DNA of 64,000 nt. Origin: an uncultured Prevotella sp. (lineage in GTDB: Bacteria; Bacteroidota; Bacteroidia; Bacteroidales; Bacteroidaceae). This document shows, one piece after another, positions 19,259 through 29,235 of the stretch; within the stretch, counting starts at the first letter, position 1, and each line of letters starts with the position of its first letter. Location of the stretch: contig CAJODF010000006.1 in assembly GCA_905233555.1 (NCBI GenBank), forward strand, positions 20,029 to 84,028. The letters are read 5' to 3'. The notes below the pieces were generated by a model that searched no databases, was not told the origin of the DNA, and saw nothing but the letters and a program-made list of their open reading frames with translations. The translations under genes were made by a program, and so were the position numbers.

Positions 19259-20590
19259 ATGAACATCACAGAAAAGGAAGGCATCACTGATGCAAGGCAA
19301 CTGGGCATGCCCAAGTACATCATCTTAGGTATCCAACATTTATTCGCCATGTTCGGGGCTACCATATTGGTGCCCGTATTGACAGGTCTCTCCGTGTCGT
19401 CAACCCTACTATTTGCAGGTATCGGCACACTGGTATTCCACTTTGTGAGCAAACTGCAGGTGCCTGCCTTCCTCGGTTCCTCGTTTGCTTTCTTAGGAGG
19501 CTATTTGTCTGTGAAATCATTGGGCGTTGATCAGGGTATGACCGAGACGCTGGCCTTAGACTACGCCTGTATTGGTGTATTCTGCGCCGGACTGTGCTAT
19601 TTCATAATGGCAGGCCTCATCAAATCGTTCGGATTAGAGAAGATTCTGCATTTCTTTCCGCCGTTGGTCACTGGTCCTATGATTATTGCTATCGGATTGG
19701 TACTCTCGGGCAGTGCTATACAGAACTGCACCACTAACGGACTGCTGGCTATTGTGGCTTTGGTGACAGTCATCACTGCCAGTGTATGGGGTAAGGGTAT
19801 CATCAAGATCATCCCCATTCTGTTGGGCGTACTGGTCAGTTACACGCTGGCCGCCGTATTGGGTGAAGTGGATTTTTCGGCGTTAGGCGAGGCAGCATGG
19901 ATCGGGCTACCTTTCAGCCGTGAGCAGACTGTACTGGCTGTCTTTGATGACATAGACACCACTTTCCTCATCTCTACCATCATCGCTATCCTGCCGATAG
20001 CCATTGCAACCATTATGGAGCACATCGGTGACATGTGTGCCATCTCCTCCACTGTAGGGAAAGACTTTCTGAAGGAGCCTGGTCTGCACCGCACGTTGAT
20101 GGGTGACGGTCTGGCCACCGCATTGGCTTCACTTTTTGGAGCGCCGGCCAATACCACTTACGGCGAGAATACCGGTGTACTGAACCTTACGAAGGTCTTC
20201 GACCCTGCAGTCATCCGTCTGGCCGCCATCTTCGCCATTCTGCTCTCCTTCTGTCCCAAGTTTGCCTGTCTCATCGGCTTGATGCCCGCTGCTACCATCG
20301 GTGGTGTAAGTCTGATTCTCTATGGCATGATTTCTGCCGTTGGTGTGCGTAATCTTGTGGAGGACAGTGTCGACCTAAACTCTTCACGTAATGTCTTTGT
20401 GGCGGCCTCTATCCTGGTCATCGCCATCGGAGTGAAATACGGTGCCGACGATAATGTGAGCATTGGCCCCATCCATTTCTCCGGACTGGCTCTCGCTGCC
20501 CTTGTAGGTGTAACGCTCAACGCCATCCTACCCGGTAAGTTAGGCATGAAGATCAAGAGTGTGCACGGCAAGGACAAACCCCAGCAATGA
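19259..20590 (+). CDS. uraA: Uracil/xanthine permease (NCS2 family)
   Basis: ATILVPVLTGLSVSSTLLFAGIGTL; GAPANTTYGENTGVLNLTKVFDP. Confidence 0.93.
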   Translation: MNITEKEGITDARQLGMPKYIILGIQHLFAMFGATILVPVLTGLSVSSTLLFAGIGTLVFHFVSKLQVPAFLGSSFAFLGGYLSVKSLGVDQGMTETLALDYACIGVFCAGLCYFIMAGLIKSFGLEKILHFFPPLVTGPMIIAIGLVLSGSAIQNCTTNGLLAIVALVTVITASVWGKGIIKIIPILLGVLVSYTLAAVLGEVDFSALGEAAWIGLPFSREQTVLAVFDDIDTTFLISTIIAILPIAIATIMEHIGDMCAISSTVGKDFLKEPGLHRTLMGDGLATALASLFGAPANTTYGENTGVLNLTKVFDPAVIRLAAIFAILLSFCPKFACLIGLMPAATIGGVSLILYGMISAVGVRNLVEDSVDLNSSRNVFVAASILVIAIGVKYGADDNVSIGPIHFSGLALAALVGVTLNAILPGKLGMKIKSVHGKDKPQQ

Positions 20591-20608
20591 AGTTATACCT
20601 GTGAGATT

Positions 20609-22294
20609 ATGTTACAAATCCGCTGTAAGAACAACAATGTGACGAAGAGTTTCCCTGAGGGGACCTCGCTGCTCGACGTGTATCAGGAATTTGCCAACGA
20701 CATCCAGTTGCCTTACCCAGTCGTATCAGCCAGAGTAAATAACACCTCGCAGGGACTGAAGTTCAGACTGTTTCAAAATCGTGACGTAGAGTTTCTGGAT
20801 GCCCGTGAGGGATCAGGCCACCGTGTATATGTGCGCTCATTGAGTTTCCTGCTCTACAAGGCCACGCAGGATGTTTTTCCTGGGTCGAAGTTGTTTATCG
20901 AGCACTCGCTAAGCAGGGGCTATTACTGTAACCTAAAGAAGAAAGGCAATGAGCCGCTGACGGATGACGATGTAGAGCATATCAGGAATCGGATGCAAGA
21001 GATTGTTGATCTCGACATGCCTTTCCGTCGTACGGAGGCCACCAACGAAGAGGCCATTCGCGTGTTCTCGGAACGGGGGTTTTCTGACAAGGTAAAGCTT
21101 TTGGAGACCAGTGGACAGATATACAGCGACTACTACACACTGGGCGACACCGTAGATTATTACTACGGACCGCTGGTACCTAGTGCAGGTTATCTGCAGG
21201 TATGGGGACTGGAACGCTACGAGGACGGACTATTGCTACGGGTACCAGACTGGTATAACCCGCTGAAGGTGGCTGAGAAAATGCCCCAACCCAAGACCTT
21301 CGAAATGTTTGCAGAGAAGACCCGCTGGGACATCATCATGCGTCTCTCGAATGCGGGCGACGTGAACAAGGCCGTTATGCGGGGACATGCCTCAGAACTG
21401 ATACAGGTGTCGGAGGCCCTGCAAGAGAAGAAGATAGTACAGATTGCAGAAGAGATAGACCATCGGTTCCATCGTGAAAAAGATCCAGTAAGACTAGTGC
21501 TCATTACAGGACCGTCGAGTTCAGGTAAGACAACTTTCTGTAAACGACTCTCAATCCAGTTGTTGGCTTGCGGACTGCGACCCGTATCGTTCTCGACAGA
21601 TGACTATTTCGTGAACCGTGTCGATACCCCGAAGTTGCCAAACGGCGACTATGACTTCGATAATATCGAGACTGTAGAATACGCATTGCTCGAAGATCAT
21701 CTGCTAAGATTGATGAATGGTGAACGCGTGGAGATTCCTGAGTATAACTTTGTGACGGGCAAACGGGAGTATAATGGAAAGAAACTGAAGTTAGGCAGCG
21801 ACACGGTACTCATCATCGAGGGTATCCACGCGCTGAACCCATTGCTGACAAAGAAGATTCCAGACAGTCTGAAATACAAGGTTTTTATCTCCGCATTGAC
21901 GAGTATCTCGCTCGACGATCACAACTGGATTCCTACCCGTGACAACCGTCTGCTGCGCCGTATCATCCGCGACTACAATAAAGGGGCCTTTACGGCTCAA
22001 CAGACCATCGCCCAGTGGAAGAATGTTTTAGAGTCTGAAGACCAATGGATATCTCCCTTCCAAGAGACTGCTGACGTGATGTTCAACTCGGCTCTTAACA
22101 TCGAGTTTGCCGTACTGAGACCCCATGCAGAGATTATCCTTGCCTCTGTACCCAAGAACTGTCCAGAATACTCCGATGCCCACCGTCTGCTGAAATTTAT
22201 CCGTTACTTCATCCCCATTAGCGATACAGAGATACCACCCACGTCAATCATGCGTGAGTTCGTAGGAGGCTCAAGTTTCAAATATCCGAGATAA
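20609..22294 (+). CDS. Nucleoside (uridine) kinase with TGS-like N-terminal region
   Basis: LITGPSSSGKTTFCKRLSIQL, SFSTDDYFVNR; N-terminus resembles TGS/ThrRS N2 domains. Confidence 0.88.
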   Translation: MLQIRCKNNNVTKSFPEGTSLLDVYQEFANDIQLPYPVVSARVNNTSQGLKFRLFQNRDVEFLDAREGSGHRVYVRSLSFLLYKATQDVFPGSKLFIEHSLSRGYYCNLKKKGNEPLTDDDVEHIRNRMQEIVDLDMPFRRTEATNEEAIRVFSERGFSDKVKLLETSGQIYSDYYTLGDTVDYYYGPLVPSAGYLQVWGLERYEDGLLLRVPDWYNPLKVAEKMPQPKTFEMFAEKTRWDIIMRLSNAGDVNKAVMRGHASELIQVSEALQEKKIVQIAEEIDHRFHREKDPVRLVLITGPSSSGKTTFCKRLSIQLLACGLRPVSFSTDDYFVNRVDTPKLPNGDYDFDNIETVEYALLEDHLLRLMNGERVEIPEYNFVTGKREYNGKKLKLGSDTVLIIEGIHALNPLLTKKIPDSLKYKVFISALTSISLDDHNWIPTRDNRLLRRIIRDYNKGAFTAQQTIAQWKNVLESEDQWISPFQETADVMFNSALNIEFAVLRPHAEIILASVPKNCPEYSDAHRLLKFIRYFIPISDTEIPPTSIMREFVGGSSFKYPR

Positions 22295-22296
22295 AG

Positions 22297-22322
22297 AAAG
22301 AGGCATCAGTTGGTGCCTCTTT
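22297..22322. terminator. Bidirectional terminator hairpin
   Basis: AAAGAGGCA-loop-TGCCTCTTT between convergent uridine kinase and menD. Confidence 0.7.
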
Positions 22323-23862
22323 CGCGTAGTTTTTGGTAATAGTCGCGGAAAACCCTTTCATCCTCGGCGGAATCGGTGAAGATCTCTAATAGTACGGGAC
22401 GTTCACTTTCTATATATAATAAGGTGTCGATGCCCTGCTGCATTTGTTCCATGTTCTCCGCCTTAAGATAGGTGATGTTGTTCTGTTGGCAAATACCTTC
22501 GGCAGAGGTATGGTGCTCTCCAGCTACAAATTGGTCGCGGGCAGGACTCTTTTCCAAGCCTTTCAGCAAATTAAAAATGCCGCCCTTGCCGTTGTTAAGC
22601 AGCAGGATGCGGAGATTGCCGCGCAGATTCTGGTTCCACAAGGCGTTCTGGTCATAGAAAAAACTCAGGTCGCCAATGACACAGAAGACTGTCTCGTCTG
22701 TAATACAGGAGAAGCCTGCTGCTGTGGAGAGGGAGCCCTCGATACCATTCACGCCCCGATTACAATAGACATAGTGGCGGGCATAGATGTTCGCCAAACG
22801 GATAGCAGTGCTATTCGCATAATGAAAAGTGATATGTGAAAAGTGAAGGGCTTTTGCCTCGAAGTACTTCACCGCTGCCATTTGGGAATAGGCTGGCTCG
22901 TAAGATTCTGCCATCTGTTGCACATCGTCCAATAATCGTTGCCATTTCTCGACAAAAGGATGGGGTTGCTGTTCCAGATTGAAACGGATCATATCGGCCA
23001 CAACCTTAGCATCACCCTGAATGACATGTGTCAGATTCATAAACGTATCATTCACCTCACCCGTTTCATTGACGGACCATGTCTTTTTGGCCTTTCTCAA
23101 AAAATGTTTCAGGCGCTTACTGACGATTGAACCACCTGTATATAGTACGAAGTCAGGAACATAGTCCTCAGTATCCCCCACGAGATAGACGGCTTCGTCA
23201 AGATGAGGATTCATGGGTTGTCCTTCTATCAGCATGGGACGCTTAGCCTGCATGAACATACGGCAGACATGAGTGAGGGTGGTATTAGAGATATCGGCAG
23301 GCCGGAGTTCAATCTTACGCTCCATTGGCAACTGCTCTACAGAGAAATCAAAAAGCGGCTCAGAAATGGGGACATTGATGTGAACAGGAACATTTCTGAC
23401 TATCAAAGCCTCGTTGACAAGGCGATTACAATACCAACGAGATTCTGTATCGTAAGGCTCTGGCAGGGATACCGCCTTTTTCACAAATCGCCCGAGGGCA
23501 TCGGGCTGTGGAAGGGTCTGTCCGTCCAACTGGTCTATCCATGCCTGAGGACGGTCAGCAGAAATCACCACCAAAGGAATATGTTGGTAGTAAGCCTCAG
23601 CAACAGCAGGCGCAAGATTGAGCAAGGCCGTTCCACTGGTAACACAAACGGCTACTGGCTGCTGTAAGCACTGGCTCATACCCAAGGCATAGAAACCTGC
23701 ACTGCGTTCATCCGTCACAGGATAGCACTCAATATCAGGACACTCATTGAAGTTATGCACAATGGGAGAATTTCGACTCCCAGGGCAACAAACGGCATGC
23801 TTCACGCCATGCGCCACCAACAAAGCCGTCAGGATATTTACATTTTCTTTATTGCTATACAT
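22306..23862 (-). CDS. menD: SEPHCHC synthase (2-succinyl-5-enolpyruvyl-6-hydroxy-3-cyclohexene-1-carboxylate synthase)
   Basis: VCCPGSRNSPIVH, VCVTSGTALLNLAPAVAEAYYQ, CNRGVNGIEGSLSTAAGFS. Confidence 0.94.
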   Translation of the reverse strand: MYSNKENVNILTALLVAHGVKHAVCCPGSRNSPIVHNFNECPDIECYPVTDERSAGFYALGMSQCLQQPVAVCVTSGTALLNLAPAVAEAYYQHIPLVVISADRPQAWIDQLDGQTLPQPDALGRFVKKAVSLPEPYDTESRWYCNRLVNEALIVRNVPVHINVPISEPLFDFSVEQLPMERKIELRPADISNTTLTHVCRMFMQAKRPMLIEGQPMNPHLDEAVYLVGDTEDYVPDFVLYTGGSIVSKRLKHFLRKAKKTWSVNETGEVNDTFMNLTHVIQGDAKVVADMIRFNLEQQPHPFVEKWQRLLDDVQQMAESYEPAYSQMAAVKYFEAKALHFSHITFHYANSTAIRLANIYARHYVYCNRGVNGIEGSLSTAAGFSCITDETVFCVIGDLSFFYDQNALWNQNLRGNLRILLLNNGKGGIFNLLKGLEKSPARDQFVAGEHHTSAEGICQQNNITYLKAENMEQMQQGIDTLLYIESERPVLLEIFTDSAEDERVFRDYYQKLRERGTN

Positions 23863-24884
23863 CTTCGCATGGTTTCAAGTTTCGCCTCCGTTTCCTGCCA
23901 TTCCTGTTCCTCAGTACTGTCCTTCAATAGACCTCCTCCAGCATAGAGATGATAATGACTGCCATCGATATTCATACTGCGAAGCGTCACGTAGAGATGG
24001 GTATCGCCCGACGGATCAAGCATCCCCATGAATCCACTATAATAACGACGGGGGGTATGTTCATTCCGGATAATGAATTGAAATGCCTCACGCTTCGGCA
24101 GGCCGCAGACGGCAGGGGTGGGATGAAGCGCATGAAGCAAATCGCCTAGATGCTGACTGTCGGGCAACGAGAAGGCGAAGTCGCTCCGCAGATGGACAAG
24201 GTTGGCAGCGCGCACGGTACGAGGGCCTTCCTCGTGGAAATCACCAGTAAACTGCTCCAGACATTCTGCTATATAGGTGGCGACGATGCGCTGTTCTTGT
24301 ATATCCTTGGTAGGCCAACAGACGGTCTCCCCCTCACCCACAAGTTGATCGCCTGCCAACCTCATCGTCCCAGCCAGGGCGATAGTGCGCCAGTCCGACC
24401 CTCCACCATCCAGCAATATCTCAGGTGTAGCAGTCAACCAGCAACCACTCTTCTCTGTCTCGACTAAAGCGATAAACATTCTGGGATAAAGCGCACAAGC
24501 CCGATGGAAGAGTTGTATCGGGGTGACTGGCACTTCGAATTCTTCATCGACACAACGAGCCAAAACAATCTTACGAAAGACGCCTGCCTCAAGTTGGGCA
24601 TGATAATTGGCGAAATCAATGGTATAGGTCGTTGACGGGGATTGAGGAGTCGACAGAACGGGCAGGCAAGTATTACAATGACCATCTCCAACGCCAATCT
24701 TCTCCACTTTATCTGGACGAATGAGCAAGATAGGCTGTTGCTCTTTCACCTCAAATGGAGCAACAACAAACCCTCGTTTGCCGTTGAGTTCCGAACAAAA
24801 AAGATATTCGGCAGGCTCACCTTCTGTCTGCTGAATCAGCGTCGCATAATCAGCATGCGGCAAACGATAGATGGCATAAGACAT
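23838..24884 (-). CDS. menF: Isochorismate synthase
   Basis: Chorismate-binding motifs IALAGTMR, HPTPAVCGLPKREA, YYSGFMG. Confidence 0.9.
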   Translation of the reverse strand: MSYAIYRLPHADYATLIQQTEGEPAEYLFCSELNGKRGFVVAPFEVKEQQPILLIRPDKVEKIGVGDGHCNTCLPVLSTPQSPSTTYTIDFANYHAQLEAGVFRKIVLARCVDEEFEVPVTPIQLFHRACALYPRMFIALVETEKSGCWLTATPEILLDGGGSDWRTIALAGTMRLAGDQLVGEGETVCWPTKDIQEQRIVATYIAECLEQFTGDFHEEGPRTVRAANLVHLRSDFAFSLPDSQHLGDLLHALHPTPAVCGLPKREAFQFIIRNEHTPRRYYSGFMGMLDPSGDTHLYVTLRSMNIDGSHYHLYAGGGLLKDSTEEQEWQETEAKLETMRRCIAIKKM

Positions 24885-25297
24885 TATTTCTTCTGCTTAA
24901 TAATATAATTGGTAACACGGACATTCGAGATCAAGTCACCCGATGAGTCCTTGATATCAACATTCCAAACATGAAGAGTTGTGCCTTGATGCAACAGATG
25001 GGCATATGCCGTCACAGTATCGCCCTCGGCCACAGCCTTCACATGAGAACCACTCACCTCGATGCCCACACAAGCACATCCCGGACAGAGGGCAGAGGAA
25101 CCAACGCCTGCTACATTCTCTGCCAATGCCAGTGAAGCACCGCCACTCAAGAACCCAAAAGGCTGACGATTACGCTCATCGACCTGCATACGGGCCAAAC
25201 AAGTATCGTCCTCGGGTGTGGAGATAAACTCCATCCCGAGGGCGGTACTCAAATTGGGCTTTGCGTTGATAATCTCGTTGATTCTCTCTACATCCAT
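24884..25297 (-). CDS. Hotdog-fold thioesterase (probable DHNA-CoA thioesterase)
   Basis: FGFLSGGASLALAENVAGVGS; start trimmed to MDVERIN; menaquinone gene context. Confidence 0.85.
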   Translation of the reverse strand: MDVERINEIINAKPNLSTALGMEFISTPEDDTCLARMQVDERNRQPFGFLSGGASLALAENVAGVGSSALCPGCACVGIEVSGSHVKAVAEGDTVTAYAHLLHQGTTLHVWNVDIKDSSGDLISNVRVTNYIIKQKK

Positions 25298-25298
25298 T

Positions 25299-26279
25299 CT
25301 ATTTAAACAATGAATATTCAGGGACCTCCCAAGCCAAGGCACTTGCTCCCAGTGCATCGCGCTCACGATCGTCGAGTTTCGACAACAATAGTTTCACATG
25401 ACCTCGCATATTCGGGAACACATGTGCCTCGAACGAATCATAGGTAGGATCGAGCAGCCAATGTCCTGCATGGGAGATACCGCCCGTCAGGATAATTGCC
25501 TCGGGATTGATGATCGAGGCATAATTGGCCAGTCCAATGCCTAACATATAGCCCGTCTTACGATAGACTTCAATGGCCATCTCATCACCTTTGTCACAGC
25601 ACTCGGAGATAGTTCTTGGCGACAGATGTTCAATATCACGCATCAGCGAAGGCTTATCGCTCTCGGCCATCATCTCACGAGCCGTCAGTACAATACCCTT
25701 GGCGGCAGCATAAGATTCCAGACACCCCTTGTGACCACAGCCACAGTCACGACCGCCATCGACGACACAGGTATGGCCCACTTCGCCAGCGAAGCCCTGA
25801 ACGCCCTTGTGATCACGTCCGTTGCTGAAGAAACAACTGCCTAATCCTGATCCGAGATGTATAACGATGAAGTTCGACATGCCATGCGCACTACCGAACA
25901 CATATTCTCCCAAAGCAGCGATATGTGCATCGTTCGCCAGGCCTACTGCCAGTCCGATTCTGTCACGTACCATAGCTGCCAGAGGGATGACTCCCTTCCA
26001 AGGCAGGTTGGCTGCATTCTCAATACAGCCGGACAAGTTACTGGCACTCGGTGCACTGATACCGATAGAACGGATGGTCTCATAACCTCCATTCTCCTCT
26101 ACCAACATTACGATCTTCTCACTCAGTGCCGTCACGTAATTGTTTACATCAGGATAGTCGAGTGTTGCGAAATGACCCTCGGCAACGACGTTACCTCGCA
26201 CATCAACAATAGCGTAGGTCGTACGCTCCATGCTGATATCGACGCCGACAACTCTTGTTTTGATATTATACTCTTCCAC
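25299..26279 (-). CDS. ROK family protein (sugar kinase/regulator)
   Basis: CGCGHKGCLESYAA zinc motif and GFAGEVGHT; paralogue of the next gene. Confidence 0.9.
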   Translation of the reverse strand: MEEYNIKTRVVGVDISMERTTYAIVDVRGNVVAEGHFATLDYPDVNNYVTALSEKIVMLVEENGGYETIRSIGISAPSASNLSGCIENAANLPWKGVIPLAAMVRDRIGLAVGLANDAHIAALGEYVFGSAHGMSNFIVIHLGSGLGSCFFSNGRDHKGVQGFAGEVGHTCVVDGGRDCGCGHKGCLESYAAAKGIVLTAREMMAESDKPSLMRDIEHLSPRTISECCDKGDEMAIEVYRKTGYMLGIGLANYASIINPEAIILTGGISHAGHWLLDPTYDSFEAHVFPNMRGHVKLLLSKLDDRERDALGASALAWEVPEYSLFK

Positions 26280-26299
26280 TGTAATGTAATAAGATTATG

Positions 26300-27292
26300 T
26301 TACTTAAATAAAGAATACTCCTTGACATCCCAAGCGAGCGCACTGGCACCGAGCACATCACGTTCACCTTCTTTAAGGATGGATACGAGAATACGCGTCG
26401 TGTCCTTGATATTATGGAACACGTGCTTATCGAACGAATCACGCATCGGCTTCAGAAGCCATTTCCCGGCCTGCATCATATCACCCGTCAGGATGATAGC
26501 CTCAGGATTCAGGATGGATGCATAGTTGGCCAATCCGATCCCCAGCATTTCACCAGTACGACGGAACACCTCGATTGCCAGTTCATCACCTTGGTCGCAG
26601 CATTGGGCAATGCCACCGATCGTCAGTTTCGGAAGGTCTCTCAGCAACGAAGGTTTGTTGCTCTCTGACAACAACTCCTCTGCCGTCTTGTAAAGACCAT
26701 TTTCTGCGCAATAAGTTTCCAAACAACCCTTGCGACCACAGCCGCATTCACGTCCGTCAACCTTCACACAAGTATGTCCCACTTCACCGGCAAAACCGTT
26801 AAAGCCCAGATGGGGCTGTCCGTTGGAGAAGAAGCAACTGCCAAGACCGCCATGACTGATAGAAACTACGACAAAGTCCTTCATACCATGAGCACTGCCG
26901 TATGCCTTCTCACCCAATGCAGTAATATGTGCATCATTAGCCAGCGCCACAGCCAGACCCATACAATCCCTCAGCATGGCTGCCAGAGGGATGACGCCCT
27001 TCCAAGGCAGATTAGCGGCATTCTCAATACATCCAGAGATAGAACTTGCACTCGGTGCGCTGATACCGACGGAACGAACGGTCTCAAAGCCACCATTCTC
27101 CTCAACGAGCGTCAGCACTTTCTCTGCCAATGCCTGAACATATTCACTGACATCAGGATAATCCGTCGTGGCGAAATAATCCTGTGCGACAATCTCACCA
27201 CGGATATCAACCACAGCAAATGTAGTTTTCTCCACACGAATATCAATACCCACCACACGGGTCTTAATCATATCTACGGCTTCTGCTTCCAT
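26300..27292 (-). CDS. ROK family protein (sugar kinase/regulator)
   Basis: CGCGRKGCLETYCA, GFAGEVGHT; highly similar along its length to 25299-26279. Confidence 0.9.
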   Translation of the reverse strand: MEAEAVDMIKTRVVGIDIRVEKTTFAVVDIRGEIVAQDYFATTDYPDVSEYVQALAEKVLTLVEENGGFETVRSVGISAPSASSISGCIENAANLPWKGVIPLAAMLRDCMGLAVALANDAHITALGEKAYGSAHGMKDFVVVSISHGGLGSCFFSNGQPHLGFNGFAGEVGHTCVKVDGRECGCGRKGCLETYCAENGLYKTAEELLSESNKPSLLRDLPKLTIGGIAQCCDQGDELAIEVFRRTGEMLGIGLANYASILNPEAIILTGDMMQAGKWLLKPMRDSFDKHVFHNIKDTTRILVSILKEGERDVLGASALAWDVKEYSLFK

Positions 27293-27433
27293 TATATTAT
27301 ATGTATTGCGTCCTATTTATAATTTTGTTGTTTTTTATGTCGCAAATATAAACATTTTTTCCAAACCATGCAAATCTTTGCATCTTTTTTTGCAATTATT
27401 TACTCAAAAGACGTTTTTTTCGGGATTATTTAT

Positions 27434-27441
27434 TATCTTTG
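27434..27441 (+). promoter_or_regulatory. -7 box TATCTTTG for lysS
   Basis: TAnnTTTG match 35 bp upstream of the ATG. Confidence 0.65.
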
Positions 27442-27475
27442 CAGCCACTTAAGCACATATATTCGAATATTTGAC

Positions 27476-29201
27476 ATGAACGTTTTAGAATTAAGCGAAC
27501 AAGAAATCGGCAGACGACAGAGTCTGCAGGAACTGCGCTCGATGGGTATCAATCCCTATCCTGCAGCCGAGTTCCCTACTAATGCATTTAGTACTGAAAT
27601 TAAGGAGAATTTCAAGGATGACGAGGAGCGTGAAGTTGTTATTGCAGGCCGTATGATGAGCCGTCGTGTGATGGGTAAGGCCTCTTTTGCAGAACTTCAG
27701 GATTCCAAGGGCCGTATTCAGGTATACATCACCCGTGATGATATCTGCCTAGGCGAAAACAAGGATTTATATAATAATGTGTTCAAGCGTCTGCTCGATA
27801 TTGGCGACTTTATCGGTGTGAAGGGTAAAGTGTTCCGTACCCAGACTGGTGAGATTTCTGTACATGCCTCTGAGCTCACACTGCTTTCCAAGAGTCTGAA
27901 GCCCCTGCCTATCGTGAAGTATAAGGATGGTGTGGCCTACGATAAGTTTGACGATCCTGAGTTGCGTTATCGCCAACGCTATGTCGATCTGGTAGTTAAC
28001 GAGGGCGTAAAGGATACCTTCCTGAAGCGTGCCACTATCATCCGCACCATGCGTCGAATTCTCGACGAGGCTGGTTATACTGAGGTTGACACACCTATCC
28101 TGCAGAGCATCGCAGGTGGTGCATCAGCCCGCCCATTCATCACCCACTTCAATGCCCTGAACCAGGACATGTACATGCGTATCGCTACAGAGCTTTACCT
28201 GAAGCGCCTCATCGTTGGTGGCTTCGAGGGTGTCTATGAAATGGGTAAGAACTTCCGCAACGAGGGTATGGACAAGACCCATAACCCTGAGTTCACCTGC
28301 ATGGAGCTCTATGTTAGCTATAAGGACCTGCTGTGGGGTATGACCTTCACAGAGCAGATGCTCGAGGAGATCTGCACAGCCGTAAATGGCAAGCCCGAGG
28401 TTGAGATCGATGGCCGTCATCTCGTTCAAAGCTCCATTCCGTCGTTTGCCTATCCTCGATGCCATCAAGGAGAAGACTGGTTTCGACTGCGATGGCAAGA
28501 CCGAGGACGAGATTCGTGCGTTCTGCCTCTCTAATGGTATGGACGTAGACGAGACCATGGGTAAGGGTAAGCTTATCGACGAACTCTTTGGCGAGTTCTG
28601 TGAGGGCACCTTCATCCAGCCAACCTTCATCACCGATTATCCCGTTGAGATGTCGCCTCTTACCAAGATGCACCGTTCTAAGCCCGGACTCACCGAGCGT
28701 TTCGAGCTGATGGTCAATGGTAAGGAGCTGGCTAACGCCTATTCAGAGCTTAACGATCCTATCGATCAGGAGGAGCGATTCATCGAGCAGATGAAACTTG
28801 CTGACAAGGGCGACGACGAGGCTATGATCATCGACCATGACTTCCTGCGTGCCCTCCAGTATGGTATGCCTCCTACGTTTGGTATCGGTATTGGTATCGA
28901 CCGTTTGGTGATGCTGCTCACAGGTAAGTTCGCCATTGGCGAGGTGATGCTGTTCCCACAGATGAAGCCTGAGAAGAAGATTCCTCAGTCGTCAGTAGCC
29001 GAGTGGGCCGAGATTGGTGTACCTGAGGATATCGTTCCAGTACTGCGCAAGGCAGGTTTCAACCTGATTACAAACATCAAGGACGAGAAGCCCCAGGGCC
29101 TGCAGCAGAAGATTGGCGAGATCTTCAAGAAATACAAGCTTGAGCTCCAGAAGCCTTCAGTAGACGAAGTTGCTGTCTGGATCGAGAAGGCGCAAGCCTA
29201 A
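27476..29201 (+). CDS. lysS: Class II lysyl-tRNA synthetase, interrupted by an apparent frameshift at about 28.41-28.43 kb
   Basis: ORF 27368-28534 ends in out-of-family sequence after EVEIDGR; ORF 28386-29201 resumes with [21 protein letters not shown]...[16 protein letters not shown]. Confidence 0.9.
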
Positions 29202-29231
29202 TGGTCAATGTTCAATGGTCAATGTTCAATG
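29201..29231. repeat. 7-bp tandem repeat (GTCAATG/TTCAATG)x4
   Basis: atggtcaatgttcaatggtcaatgttcaatg in the lysS-gpsA spacer. Confidence 0.9.
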
Positions 29232-29235
29232 AACC

